DNA from: Pictodentalium vernedei
Lineage: Eukaryota > Mollusca > Scaphopoda > Dentaliida > Dentaliidae
NCBI GenBank assembly: GCA_031216915.1
Contig: CM062296.1
Span: 56,976,584 to 57,040,583 of the forward strand
Length of the DNA stretch: 64,000 nucleotides
Reading direction: 5' to 3'
Positions 1 through 10,913 of the stretch are shown piece by piece. Under the pieces are notes generated by a model. It had not been told where the DNA came from. It worked only from the letters and a program-made list of their open reading frames with translations, and did no database searches. Within the stretch, counting starts at the first letter, position 1. Every line of letters starts with the position of its first letter. The position numbers and the translations under genes are program-made.

Positions 1-239
1 TTTAATAGGGGTACTGGACCTGATTTTCCCAGAATCCCATTTTAATGCCTATTGCATATGCTACTCGAACACTAACAGTCTATCCAGTCCAAACTATCTC
101 TGGTTCGCTCGTCCAAGTCTTATAATCACCAGTGCTTGCTTTCCCATAATCTGTGTGCAGAGTTATCTCCCGTTTGTACAACAGAAGCCAATATCATTCC
201 CAAAGCCAATAAGCTATCGGGCAGTTATTGGATGGTAAG

Positions 240-735
240 TGATTGCACGAGCGACTCGAAGCAGATCGAGCAAATGAGATTTGGAGCAATTGCTCGATCA
301 AATGACTCCACATATTACTCGAACGACTCAAATCTCATCGAGCAAATGAGCTATCGAGCAATTGCTCGTTCGAGTGACTCGCACATACGACTCTTAGCCC
401 CATTTCAGAAAAAGGGGTGCCGAAGGCCACATGTTTTTTAAAAAAGGGATTCCACAAATGTGATTCCACAAAAGGGATTCCATAAGTGGGATTCTGTCTT
501 ACCTCGAGTGACTCGCACATACTGCTCGAATGACTCGAATCCCATCGAGCAAATGAGCTATCGAGCAATTGCTCGTTCGAGTGACTCGCTCATACGACGC
601 TTAGCCTCATTTCAGAAAAAAGGTGTGCCGAAACCCATGTGTTTTTGAAAAAGTGATTCCACAAATGGGATCCAACAAAAGGGATTCTATAAGTGGGATT
701 CCGTCTTACTTCGAGTGACTCGCACATACTGCCAG
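240..735. repeat. Tandem repeat, about 208-bp unit, two-plus copies
   Basis: Two long units, starting near 312 and 520, share the same order of motifs: tcgagcaaatgagctatcga, a tcgagtgactcgc motif, a catttcagaaaaa block, and a run of 'gggattcca' sub-repeats. A third partial unit begins near 705. The short ORFs across it are low-complexity and differ between units, so I do not regard it as coding. Possibly a local satellite. Confidence 0.75.
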
Positions 736-770
736 TAGGCACATAGAACACATTTGAACTAAGGGGACGA

Positions 771-1060
771 AATAGTAACACGGGTTCCCCTCGCAAATTT
801 GGTTGGCGATAAAATGTGTTTTTGAGCTGACAGTTGTCAAATGAATTGCTGAGTGCCCTTCTAAACACAGAACAATACGCGTGTAAATGGGTTGTAGAGC
901 TTCTTTGGCGTGGAGGCATGTAATAAACATAGAACAACACGCGTGCGAACGCGTGTGGATGGGTGGTGCCATCGCGACCTCTCGTTTTATTCTTCCGCGC
1001 TGGCACTAGTGCCATTTCGAGTAACCCATTCACACGCGTGTGTCGTTCTGTGTATTTCCA
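771..1060. repeat. Dispersed repeat with inverted ends, copy 1
   Basis: The block starting gaaatagtaacacgggttcc recurs at 2291. Inside it an inverted pair is seen: a 'gataaacatagaacaacacg...atgggt' arm near 925-965 and its reverse complement 'aacccattcacacgcgtgtg' near 1023-1045. Short stretches of the same arm recur near 9360 and 32180. It looks like a non-autonomous DNA transposon; no transposase is encoded. Confidence 0.6.
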
Positions 1061-1207
1061 CAAGGTGCCACAAGCTATAATTTGAAGAAACATAACGACA
1101 ATAACCCAGTGTAATGACAATTTTTGTAAACCGCGATGGGTTGATATTCTCAAGTAGTTGATTAGGATTGGGAAACTAAACACAGGGACGAGGCTAGAGG
1201 TTTCCGA

Positions 1208-1293
1208 TTGGGATGTAGGGTAGTGAATTCTCAACTAGGTGGAAGGACCGGGAGGTGGAACCCCCCTACCGGTCCCTCTCCGTAGTTGGAAAT
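1208..1293. repeat. Imperfect hairpin
   Basis: Arms around 'gtagtgaattctcaactagg' and its near reverse complement ending in gaaattcactac face each other across a short C-rich loop. The flanking 1294-2290 contains no gene I recognise, only a poly-G tract near 1882-1898. Confidence 0.5.
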
Positions 1294-2290
1294 TCACTAC
1301 CGAGAAAGATTTTGAAAATAAAGCCCTCAAAGGAGGCATAAAATTGATTCTAGTAACTGAAATGCCAACACATTTGTGATAGAATTATCAGGTTATTATT
1401 ATTTGGTATTATTCTGGGAATTGAATATGTGCTAAACAAATGCTCAAGCTTAGAACTTTAAACAATTTACACTGTCCTATCATTATATCCGATTTTATGC
1501 AGGAAAGATCAAGTTTCGATGTTTCATCATTTTGTAACTGTGAATGATGGAATTAACTCAGGATAACGATTTTACATGATGTGATTTTCTTGGAGTGTAT
1601 TTCGAGGACTATTTTTTATTACGCCAAGTATACGTACTATAGAAATCTCGTACCGACTGACATCATGCATACTTATGAAGCTCGATATTGCATACACTGT
1701 AGTTCTACATAGTAACAGTTGGAATTTTTGCCTTTGCAACCGAGTTGGAACTCTGGGAATTAAGGAGATATCAGCATCGTCAAAGAAGCTTTAAAATCTA
1801 GATAGATTGGATTTCTAACTACTCATGACTTGCCCTCCGAATTTCCAACTATAGAAAATTTTGGCCAGGATTGGGGCGGTGTGGGGGGGGGGGGGGGTAC
1901 TGACAGCCCCCACACGCTTCCTGTTGCCACGTCCCTGACTGCAATAAACATTGAAACATTTTATTTTGTTGTGCCCAGTCATATTAACTCTGTAGTCTGA
2001 ATCAGGTACATGTCCGTCATACAATATTAAGTGGGAGGTCGTGGTAACGTCCGACGGAATCTCGTCGCTCATCAGAGTAAAATGTTGTCCTTAGATTTGC
2101 TTTCACAATTTGTTACACGCCTGTTCTATGAAGTCCCGAAATCCCCATCTACAGCAAGACTAAACCATGCGGAAAAAGAAAATCTGTGCGGAACGAAAAT
2201 CGTTGGCGGACAATTTTTATAAAGAAGCCCGCAATTACAATTTGATCCGCTAGCGATAACTAAAAATGGTCCCCTGAGTTCCAATGTTCA

Positions 2291-2600
2291 CGAAATAGTA
2301 ACACGGGTTCCCCTCGCAAATTTGGTTGGCGATAAAATGTGTTCTTTTTGTTGATAGTTGTCAAAAAATGGATTGCTGAGTGTCCTTATAATAATTGTTT
2401 GTTTTTGATGTGAAGGCGTGTGATAAACACAGAACAACATGTGTCTGTGAATGGGTTAATCGATATTCGATATGGGATGATAGCAAGCGCGGAAAGATAG
2501 AACGAGAGGACACAGGCCTCGAGTTTTATCCTTCGGCAAATGGCACAAGTGCCATATCGATTAACCCATTCACACATGCGTGTCGTTCTGTGTTTATCAA
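2291..2600. repeat. Dispersed repeat with inverted ends, copy 2
   Basis: The first hundred bases match 771-870 closely. The inner part has facing arms, one with 'gataaacacagaacaacatg' and 'gaatgggttaatcgat' near 2422-2468 and the other at about 2555-2603. The overlapping short ORFs on both strands simply reflect the inverted repeat. Confidence 0.6.
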
Positions 2601-3073
2601 CTACTGGAACATAGAACACATGGGAATTCGAGAGTCGATTTTCAGCTATTGCAAGCGATTCAAAGTATACTTGCGTTGCACAATTTGTCGAAAATTCCAG
2701 TACAATTTCGCTTCTTGATGAAAAATAGTCAGTCAACGAATTCCGTTCCAATTGCCATTTTCCGCATGGCCGCGTGACGTTCTGTGAATGTGCTGCTTAG
2801 TTTTACTTTTTGGGGCCACTTTTAATCCCTTGCACAATCAGGGGCGCCGGAGCCGCCCGACCACCCCGACCAATGTCGGGGCATAAAATTTGCCGATCAT
2901 GATATTTTTGTGATCGATCTTCAGCCGAACGTCATTCATATCAAATGACTAGACTATGATTTTTTAATTTTGTTCTGACGGATATCCGAAAATAGTGCGC
3001 GCAAATATCGTCTTGTTTCTTTAATATTGGACACACAATGCCGGCTATTAACGACGAGTTAGCGTAAGATGAG

Positions 3074-3136
3074 ATTTTGGGGCTACTTCTTTAGTATTCG
3101 GAAGCGGTTGGAATACTGAAGAAGTAGCCCCAAAAT
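3074..3136. repeat. Hairpin, 26-bp arms
   Basis: Facing arms beginning attttggggctacttct surround a loop of about 11 bases. No coding content. Confidence 0.8.
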
Positions 3137-3254
3137 GGGTCTGGGAGATATCATTTTTGAAACATTTTCTGGGGACAGGGCTGGATTTACGAATGAGCAG
3201 ACTGGGCGGACGTCCAGGGCCCCCACATTTCTGGGGGCATCCGCAGTGAATTTC

Positions 3255-3347
3255 GTCTTTCGAGGAACATAATATGACAAAATTCCCTGCCAAATTGCCT
3301 TTGACAATTTGGCAGGGAATTTTGTCATATTATGTTCCTCGAAAGAC
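3255..3347. repeat. Perfect hairpin, 43-bp arms
   Basis: The arm starting gtctttcgaggaacataata is repeated as an exact reverse complement across a 7-base loop. The rest of 2800-4170 holds no recognisable gene. Confidence 0.9.
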
Positions 3348-4244
3348 AAACTGCATGCACTGTCATTTTTTTTCTCCCCCACATAATCGATGGCAACAAT
3401 TCGAAAAAACAGGGATCTGGGTGTCATGGTCGGGCCACTGACAATGGTGTCAAAATAAAAAAAAATAAGCAGCAAAATGTTCCCATAATGCAACTAAATA
3501 CAGCAAAATCTGCACCAAATTGGGTTCCAACTAGAACCAACACTCATCAAAAAACCTAAATAAACGTTTCAGAACCAGATGATTTTTAAAAGTCTTGTTT
3601 ATATAAAAATTCGCCGTTATAGCACAACTTAACGCATGCATCGTGAAACGAATGAAAACGTAATTCAGACGCTGATTCGTCGACATTTTAAAACTTTAAT
3701 TAACCGCGGTTTTACAATTTATATATTGGCCGGAAACACTGACAGTCCGGTTAATTTGAAAGATTGAAGAACCCAAACATTTTATGTTCGTTTCGATGTA
3801 ACCAAATTCGGTTCCCCTACCGGGACAAACTGAACAACAAGTTTTGGTTTCTGAAGAAATCAAAAAATTTCTCTGTGTGTAGAAATTAAACCAATTCAAT
3901 CTTGGTTGACAGAGCTCGTTGATGGTAAGACTTTTCAGCACACATGTTGCACTGTCGTATCGTCGGTTAAGTACCTGCATGTTTGCATTCTCACATGCAC
4001 TCCTCCCATTCGCACAATTGGTAGTCTTAGCTGTGTTTTGTAGAAAAATAATTGAATAGTTATTTTGTGAATGGCGCTGGCAGTGTTTTGACGTTTCGTT
4101 GGGCACAAGGTATTACTATCAAGGATTTAAATATTCATAAAGTCCCTTGAGTGCATTAAGGCGCCATCTACAATGTTGTCCTTTGTGTTGCATTCAAGGG
4201 GCGATAAATTAAGCTTTTGCACAACGTTTCAAAAAATGACGGTC

Positions 4245-4465
4245 ACACCTAACCCCCCCCCCCCCCCTCCCCCTCCCCCCACACACACACACATTTCCAG
4301 GCGTGGTGGTCGAGGGTTGTTCGAATCATGGCAGGAGGTCGGAATGCAACATTCTAAATTCATCTAAAACATGATTGTGTCATTCAAAAAAACAAAAACA
4401 AAAAACAAAAAAAAAAAAAAAAAAAAAAAAACACCCACACACACACACACACACACAAGCCCGTG
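4245..4465. repeat. Low-complexity cluster and partial tRNA-SINE copy
   Basis: A poly-C tract and (CA)n run (4254-4292) are followed by a SINE fragment (about 4299-4395, sharing 'aaaacatgattgtgtcattc' with 5290-5311) and then poly-A and (CA)n near 4395-4457. Simple-sequence and retroposon debris. Confidence 0.55.
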
Positions 4466-4619
4466 CCAGTCTTCTTCTAAGGCCAATCACAGCACGTTCG
4501 TTGTACTGTAGCCAGCGCGTTCCACACTCTCATGTTACTGCCGAAAGGAAGATGAACCAAGTAAACATGAGAACGGCATCCCAAAAGCTAGATTTCAGCC
4601 ATTTTCTGACTTGTGCAAT

Positions 4620-5330
4620 GGTTTAATGGGTTAGGTGTTGGGCTTCTGATTGCCAGTAGGGCTGCACGATATCCAAAACAGAATACCGGTATCATCGGTA
4701 TTCAAAAAAATACCGCGGTATACCGGTATATCGAAAACTGTTCAGATATCTGAACATAAGTACCACAATCGAGACGTGAGGATTCACAGTCGGAACGAAT
4801 CAGCATGTCCTGATGATGCGGTTCGAAAAACCTTTATCCACCGCAGAGGATATTCAAATTTATTATTCTTCCAAAAGTTTCTTCAAAACAATATCATGTG
4901 ACCCCTCATTGGAACGAACTCGTTGAACTCGTTCCAATGAAGGTTCACATGATATTGTTTTGAAGAAATTTTTGAAAATTATTTTTTTTCAACTGGAGAT
5001 TTTGTATATTACATGGGCACTTGCGGACGATTCCTTGGGTAAAGCGATAATATTATTCATTCGGAGCTACACATAAAAAAAACTCAAGACATCTTGAAAA
5101 TTAAATTGTGGGTAAATAAATAATGACGATAAATCGATATTTTTGTAATTACACCAGTATTCAATCGATATTGGTTTGAATACCGGTATATATCGCTTTA
5201 TCGATATACCGTGCAGGCCTAATTGCCAGGCGGGGTTGTCGAGGGTTCGACTCTCGGCAGGGGTTCAGAAACCAACATTCGAAATAATTTTAAAACATGA
5301 TTGTGTCATTCGAAAAACACACACAGATGT
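4620..5330 (+). repeat. tRNA-derived SINE interrupted by a hAT-like element
   Basis: The sequence left of 4657 continues at 5222. If the insert is ignored, an A-box-like 'gggttaggtg' lies about 45 bases before a B-box-like 'gggttcgactc' (near 5240). This is the internal pol III promoter layout of a tRNA-derived SINE. The 3' part matches the fragment at 4299-4395. Confidence 0.55.
4657..5221. mobile_element. hAT-like non-autonomous element, 8-bp TSD
   Basis: The ends 'tagggctgcacgatat' and, on the other strand, 'taggcctgcacggtatatcg' form terminal inverted repeats. They are flanked by a perfect 8-bp direct duplication attgccag (4649-4656 and 5222-5229). An 8-bp duplication with this end sequence fits the hAT superfamily. 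No transposase is present; the middle carries a degraded TTAA-type foldback element (about 4828-5045). Confidence 0.8.
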
Positions 5331-5358
5331 GTGTCTTATAAAGCTACTGTTCACTTAC

Positions 5359-5644
5359 CTAATGTTTGTCTGATTCCTTCGTGATTCATGTGTGATATTG
5401 CATACGTGGGGTAAACAAATCCCGTACAGAGATCCGAGACAGCCAACCCTATGATGTAATAATTACACGGCTCTCTTAGGCTCTCATGTCGTAAAAATGT
5501 TATTATCACAATTATATTTCCTGGAATATTGATACAAGTAATTAAAGTGAATATGCCATAATAATATAGAATTATTCCTAATCCATCTTCCTCTATCCCC
5601 GAAGTAGCATTAATAATCGAGTCATTGTCGAAAAGAGCACACAT
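5359..5644 (-). CDS. First coding exon of a rhodopsin-like GPCR (host gene, partial)
   Basis: Read on the minus strand, an ATG at 5644 opens a frame with an acidic N-terminus containing an N-glycosylation-type NAT. A hydrophobic TM1 with the GN...V pattern (GNIIVIITFL) follows, then a short basic loop (RHESLREPCN) and TM2 with the class-A signature LAVSDL. The frame ends in a consensus splice donor, ATTAG/gtaagt (exon end at 5359), which explains why only TM1-2 are present; the next exon would lie further left, but none was recognised between 1 and 5358. It would encode a seven-helix receptor of the plasma membrane; the ligand cannot be predicted. Alternatively it is a pseudogene fragment, but the clean donor argues for a real exon. 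Confidence 0.65.
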
Positions 5645-6271
5645 TGTATCCAGTTAAACTCAGAATAAAAAAATCCAATTTTATTTCACTCCATTTCTCT
5701 TCCATACCATTTTTGTCGTTGACTGGGGAAACAAGTGGAAGTGATCTGTTGAAATTATATTTAGTCCGAGAACGTTTCAAATGTAATTACCTCTCAGCCG
5801 AGTGGTAAATACTAAATATCTCTACTCTGTATGTTCGATCCAAATGATAACGGAAGAATTTTAAAAGCTCGTCTCGGATTAGTTTCTCCGTAACTGTTGG
5901 GAATTCCGATGTGTTTTTTTCTGTATCAGGTATTAAAACAGCAGAGCTGTGACGTTTAAAGGCAGTAAACATATGACAGCGTATCGCATGGGCAATGCAA
6001 TTAGTTGTCTTCTGTCCTCCGTGAACTGATTTATGGAGAGTACTGAAGCGAGAAGTTTATAATATCTTCTAAATTAGTCAATGTATTGGAATTTGCAAGA
6101 CGTGACGGCCTATTTTTTATTCGGCTCCTTTTTACACCCACCCACCCATTACGTGCAAATTTTCTACTATCGTTCTCAGACACCCACGCCCACTCTCCTA
6201 TTAAAATCCAAAATAAGCTTATAAACTTAGTAGGCACAGCTGTCTTTAGGGGTTTATCATAATGTTCTTAA

Positions 6272-6512
6272 CCCTTTACCCAACTTAACGCCAAAACCTG
6301 CCATTGTTATTCTCAAAAATCGCGAATTAATTTTTATTATTTTTTTCATTTTTTGTCTCTAAAACATAGGTTATGACCCCTCATTGGAACGAGCTCGTCG
6401 AGCTCGTTCCAACGAGGGGTCATAACCTATGTTTTTGAGACAAAAAATGAAAAAATTAGTTATTCAATCATTCTTTGGCAAGTGTCGTCTGCTTTTCATG
6501 TTAGGTAAAAGG
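6272..6512. mobile_element. TTAA foldback element, copy 1
   Basis: Ends 'ccctttaccc' and 'ggtaaaagg' are flanked by TTAA (6268-6271, 6513-6516). The centre is a long palindrome around 'ggaacgagctcgtcgagctc' (about 6366-6442). TTAA duplication with CCC ends is the hallmark of piggyBac-type transposition; the element is non-autonomous. The neighbouring stretches 5645-6267 and 6517-7110 contain nothing I recognise. Confidence 0.75.
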
Positions 6513-7221
6513 TTAAATTGGTACCACCAATTTAAACCTCTGTGGGCTGCTGTGGGCCCCAATCTACAAATGACAAGCCGTTCATTATCAGGCTTGGCCA
6601 GAGCAGGTGTACATATACGGGAACAAATTTTCATTTGAATTGTTCCCAAAATATTGTCTGCACATTTTCTACATTTCGAACAAGACACCCACCGCCAACT
6701 GACGTGTGACATTTTCCCAGTTTAAGCCCAATATTCTCACATATAAAGCCTCCTGATGTTGTATTTATGTTAAGAGTGTGATGTACAGCATCATCTTTAA
6801 GGTTTGAAACACAAATGAGGGTATATATTAGCTGATATACTGATATATTTTTAAAAAATTCAAAAAATTGCACAAGTTGGAAATGCACATTTTTGGCGTA
6901 CTCAAGAGACCCACCCACCTCCACACCACGTCTTGCAAATTTTTGGTGGCCTCCCCTGTATAATCACTAAGATTTAGAACAAGTACTTCAACTCTGTATA
7001 TTGAAAATTGTGAATTGTTAAGAACGCGCCTTTCAAGCTGAAGCCTTCTGCAGTATTCAGGTTTGTAAGAAAAGATAACATGAAGTAACATATGAGGAAA
7101 ATTAGCGCTATTTGATCAAAGGCCGCGGACGAGCAGTGAAAACATGGGCGTCGAGAAGATGCCCGATGGAGGAGGAAATAGGTGTAAACCTGATTTGTCC
7201 CGACTGTGATGACTCAAGTCC

Positions 7222-7445
7222 TACGTGGGGGCACGGTGGCCATGTGTACTTAAGCGCACTACACGTCGATGGCGCACTTGTCTTCAACCAATGCTAACCC
7301 TGCTTGTGTGGATTTAGCACGCTGGGGAGTCTGGAAATTGTTCGTCGATGCTCGGCGGTTCTCTCTGGGTACTCTGGTTTCCTCCACCTGTAAAACTACC
7401 CGTCACGAGGTGATCCTGGCTGTCGAAAGTGTCGTTAAATCCTAA

Positions 7446-7492
<47 letters not shown>
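7222..7492 (+). mobile_element. SINE-like retroposon with (AAAT)n tail and 13-bp TSD
   Basis: The body contains 'gggggcacggtggc' and 'gcggttctctctgggtac' and ends in an (AAAT)n run at 7444-7492. It is flanked by a perfect 13-bp duplication atgactcaagtcc (7209-7221, 7493-7505). Related copies lie at 34233-34306, 48034-48284 and, decayed, near 49555-49700. No ORF; probably mobilised by a LINE in trans. Confidence 0.75.
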
Positions 7493-8073
7493 ATGACTCA
7501 AGTCCAGAATGAATGATATTCAAACTGCATAATCAAGGCATGACTTCGTCGAAGGCTTGCCTCGATGATGTAGTTGGAGTATTAGTCTGGTAATTTATTA
7601 GTGAATAAATTACATTTATCCCATAAATGGCCGTTTATTTGAACAATAAAGGCCTGGGATAAATTTTTGCTTTATTCACCTAGTAGGGTGATAAATTTTG
7701 CCCATAGGTTTAACACTGAAAGAATTTATTCCCCTAGTAGCGACGGACTTGTTGACCTCTGGCCTCTACCACATTTGTCTAGCATAATTAATAGTTCGAT
7801 TATTGATTTCTTTAAATCTTGTTGACAGTATTGCACAATGCCAGTAGAAAACACCACACACTGCTCATATAATAAAGTATTTTTGCAAGTTTAGCCCAAG
7901 TTTGTAGGGGAATTATTTTCAGACAGAAATGTATTACTGCGCCTTGTTTATTTTTGCCAATTTTGCTGGTCGATCGAATTGGACCAATGCGCTCTTCACT
8001 TCTCGCTCTGATTTGTGGCGAATTTTAGCACGATTATTCCGCGACTGCACTGTAGAAGGTTCATGGGATAAAC

Positions 8074-8210
8074 AAAATAAACGTATAGTGTTTTCAAGTA
8101 AAAAAATTATTCTAATCGTAGAATTAAGAATGAAACCGACTCGCCAGAGGCTCGTCGGTTTCATTCTTAATCCTACTCGTAGAATAAAGTTTTTACTATA
8201 CGTTTATTCT
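8074..8210. repeat. Long hairpin with GC-rich tip
   Basis: Nearly complementary arms of about 60 bp meet at 'actcgccagaggctcgt'. The centre resembles that of the hairpin at 36058. No gene is recognisable in 7506-8073 or 8211-9510. Confidence 0.75.
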
Positions 8211-9510
8211 ATATGTAATATAGTCGAGATGCAGCTTATTACTTAATAAATACGCACCGTATGGGTACTCCAAATTGGACTTGTTGGGCACCCACTGCTT
8301 TAATCGGCTACTACGCACCTCCAATTAGTATGAATCATATTCGCGGTCGAAAAGTGTCTGGTTGGAGGACAGGAATACAACACCCAAGGCTATCCTAGAC
8401 ATTAACGTACCCCCACGGTTAAGACGATTGTACATTTTCGGCTCCATATTCAACAAAATCCTTGAATTTGAAAGATGTAAAAGAGACAAATCATACGATG
8501 AAATCCCAGGTCGTATCTTAGGGTGAAATCTCAGAACATTCCATGCCTGCTCCTTCCCAATAAGAGAGCAATAAAGATAAGCCAGCAGCCAAATACAGTT
8601 CCAGTGGTCTGTATTCGAGTCGCCCTCCCAATTCTCTCAAGGTGACGGTGTTGTTGTTTCTTATAAGCTGTTATGGACACGAGTTAGAAGCAGGTTCCCA
8701 TGTGGCTGCGGCCCCCACATACCTTCACCTACATCAATACCCGTCAACATGAACAGTATTTATCACACAACTATTAATGTAAAACACGGGATTTCCACTG
8801 TTCCGCCTGTACGACAAAAAGAAAGTTGCATCACACATGGTGTGATGCAAAACACGCCCGAGTTCGTTTGCAACGTGAACAGAGAAGGAACCCGTTTAAA
8901 TAAATCGCGTCACCGTTGGTCGAATGCACCTGAGTCGAGATCGCCTGGAAATTCCAAGTTCGGCATATAGATTTGTTTACCCGGGATATCTAAACAAAAA
9001 GATTCGAGTAAAAAATTTATAAAATAAAAATAACATTCTGATTGCTCTCTCCTTGACAAATACTTTCTACAACTGGTCATGTTATGATGGAGTGTGCTAA
9101 ACTGACTAGCTATTTAAAAGTGTTTGTTCTGTTTTCCCCTGCAGTTTACTCAATATTTGAAGTTCGATCGTCGTGGCCGTGGCACTGATCAGTATCTATT
9201 GGTTTCGATCAATTGAAAGCCGCAGAAAGCAAATTAGGGTTAGCACACGGTCAATTAACAGTGATGTCCAGCCGGCAACAAAGAAAACACAACAATTATC
9301 CAGTTAAAGAGTGATTTTAGTTCAATTTTCGTGTAGACTGGTTGTTACATGGGAGGTGTGTGATAAATACAGACCACACATATGTTTGAATGGGTTAAGT
9401 AAGAATTGTAGTACTCAATTGCTTTGTCATAAATAATATAAAATCTCTTGGCATCCTTTGCAAGAGGCGAAATAAGAAATGCGGCAACTGAAGTCATACA
9501 GAGGATCTCA

Positions 9511-9642
9511 AACGAGTGATGTTTGGATAAGATATTTTGAAACGAGTTTGATGAATTTGATTCACAACTCGCCTTTAGGCGAGTTGTGTATCGAATTCAT
9601 CAAACGAGTTTCAAAAAATCTTATATCCAAACATCACGAGTT
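9511..9642. repeat. Long hairpin just left of the Polinton
   Basis: Arms of about 63 bp, starting 'aacgagtgatgtttgga', close on the tip 'gcctttaggc'. It ends about 90 bp before the Polinton target site and is not part of the element. Confidence 0.75.
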
Positions 9643-9726
9643 AAAAATTCTGTATATCACATGAATTTTCGAATGTTTTTACACTTTTTATTTAATTCAT
9701 TGTCGCTAAATTCTCCCAAAACAACC

Positions 9727-9732
9727 GACAAT
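9727..9732. repeat. Left 6-bp target-site duplication (gacaat)
   Basis: The same six bases occur directly after the right end of the element (28408-28413). Six base pairs is the duplication length made by Polinton/Maverick integrases. Confidence 0.92.
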
Positions 9733-10325
9733 AGTAGGTAATAAAGGCGGATTTACGACCACTTGTACATGTACGTGTACAACATACTTACACGATGCGT
9801 TCACCAACGTGGAATTCAGTGTTAAATCACACGCTTGTTCACAAAACTGTACAATGGTCTTGAATCCCCCTCATGTTTTTTTGTGACTCCTAGATCGCAC
9901 TTTTAACGTTCAAATACTCGTGGTGAACGCGCGTTTTTTAAAAAAGGGTGAAATTGTACATCTTCATGTTCATATTGTACTTAATTTTTTGTTGACGTTC
10001 CCATCGCAGATCAGACCATCGATCCACCGTTGGCGAACGCGAGCAAAAGCAAAAAATTCTGGGTCATCATCAAAAAACGGTTTTGGGGATTCAAGACCAG
10101 CGATTCAGAACCCGCAATTGTTTTGAGGCAGTGGTCCAGAACCCGCAATTGTTTTGAGGCGGTGGGTTTTTCCCATTTATGACTTTATTAGGGGAATTCC
10201 CCCACTATGAGAAACTCCCAAACTCAGCTAATCGAGCGATTGGATCGCTCGATTCTCGTAAACTCGATCTGAACGAAGAGTGTTGTCGTCGGTGTGTTGG
10301 AAATTCGCGAGCCCGCTGTCACGTT
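9733..10325. repeat. Left terminal inverted repeat of element A
   Basis: It is the near-exact reverse complement of 27815-28407. It contains the outer motif 'acatgtacgtgtac', a 31-bp direct repeat in tandem (about 10106-10166, core agaacccgcaattgttttga) and a small palindrome 'aatcgagcgattggatcgct' near 10228. A 68-codon frame at 9920 lies wholly inside the repeat and shows no protein family signal, so it is not called. Confidence 0.9.
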
Positions 10326-10332
10326 TTTGATT

Positions 10333-10360
10333 GATATATATATAGGGGAGAAAAAAATAT
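10333..10360 (+). promoter_or_regulatory. TATA-like promoter motif of the first gene block
   Basis: gatatatatataggggagaa followed by an A tract lies about 75 bp before the first ATG. The same motif type precedes most genes of elements A and B (for example 13069, 21548, 22141, 22220, 52906, 55609, 63409, 63888). Confidence 0.45.
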
Positions 10361-10428
10361 AAATAAATAGTTATTTAGAAAATTAAATATATCAAATCGA
10401 ATAGATAATAAAAAAAAATACGTAAATC

Positions 10429-10808
10429 ATGAGCGATTCTCAGACTATTAGAGCGAGGTTTCTTTTAAACATGCTGATGAGAGCATACGCAATCTGCGTG
10501 AACAAACAACTACGTCCCATCTTGTTAGAACGATGCGTCGGATGTCGGGATTATCTAGACTTCGATCACGAGAATCATTCGTGTCTAACGATGGAAAGGG
10601 AAGATATGGTCGTCATGTATTTCGAACCAGCGTTCGAACGCGTTAAATTCAACGATGTGATCACGTTTTGGAAGAGATTAGTCTTCTGTAAGAATTGAGA
10701 CAGGCCCACTGATTCGGAAGATCTGAAATTGGCGTGGCGCGTAGAAGTTTGACTTGAGAAGACAAGGGATGCATCAAGAAATTATTGCTGAACGAAGCAT
10801 ATGTCTAA
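10429..10808 (+). pseudogene. Small Polinton protein with CxxC...HxxxC motif, truncated
   Basis: The open part encodes 89 residues with a Cys-His cluster (CVGC, then HENHSC about ten residues on), which could bind zinc. It is followed by an acidic and aromatic stretch. The related gene in element B (53003-53377) continues to 124 residues. Here a TGA at 10696-10698 and small insertions downstream break the matching tail, whose ancestral stop is near 10806. A short first ORF with such a Cys/His cluster is common in invertebrate Polintons, but its function is unknown to me. Confidence 0.6.
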
Positions 10809-10913
10809 GTTTTTTTTTCGTTGATATAAAATAAGGGAGAGTAGAAAATGAAAAAAAATAAATACACACATAAAATTTCTATCTAATATTAGAAAGAAAG
10901 AAAAAAACACAAA

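Noticed and set aside
590-1234. 214-codon minus-strand frame
   Set aside because: Runs through tandem and inverted repeats, low-complexity composition, no domain; related frames in the second copy are unrelated.
4254-4292. Poly-C/CA tract as a regulatory site
   Set aside because: Simple-sequence run next to SINE debris; no gene nearby in a fitting orientation.
7929-8246. Overlapping frames of 105 and 76 codons on opposite strands
   Set aside because: Both read through the same hairpin and have similar peptides only because of the inverted repeat.
9920-10126. 68-codon frame inside the left terminal repeat, with related frames in the right repeat
   Set aside because: It lies wholly in the terminal inverted repeat, has no family signal and crosses the 31-bp repeat; not counted as a gene.
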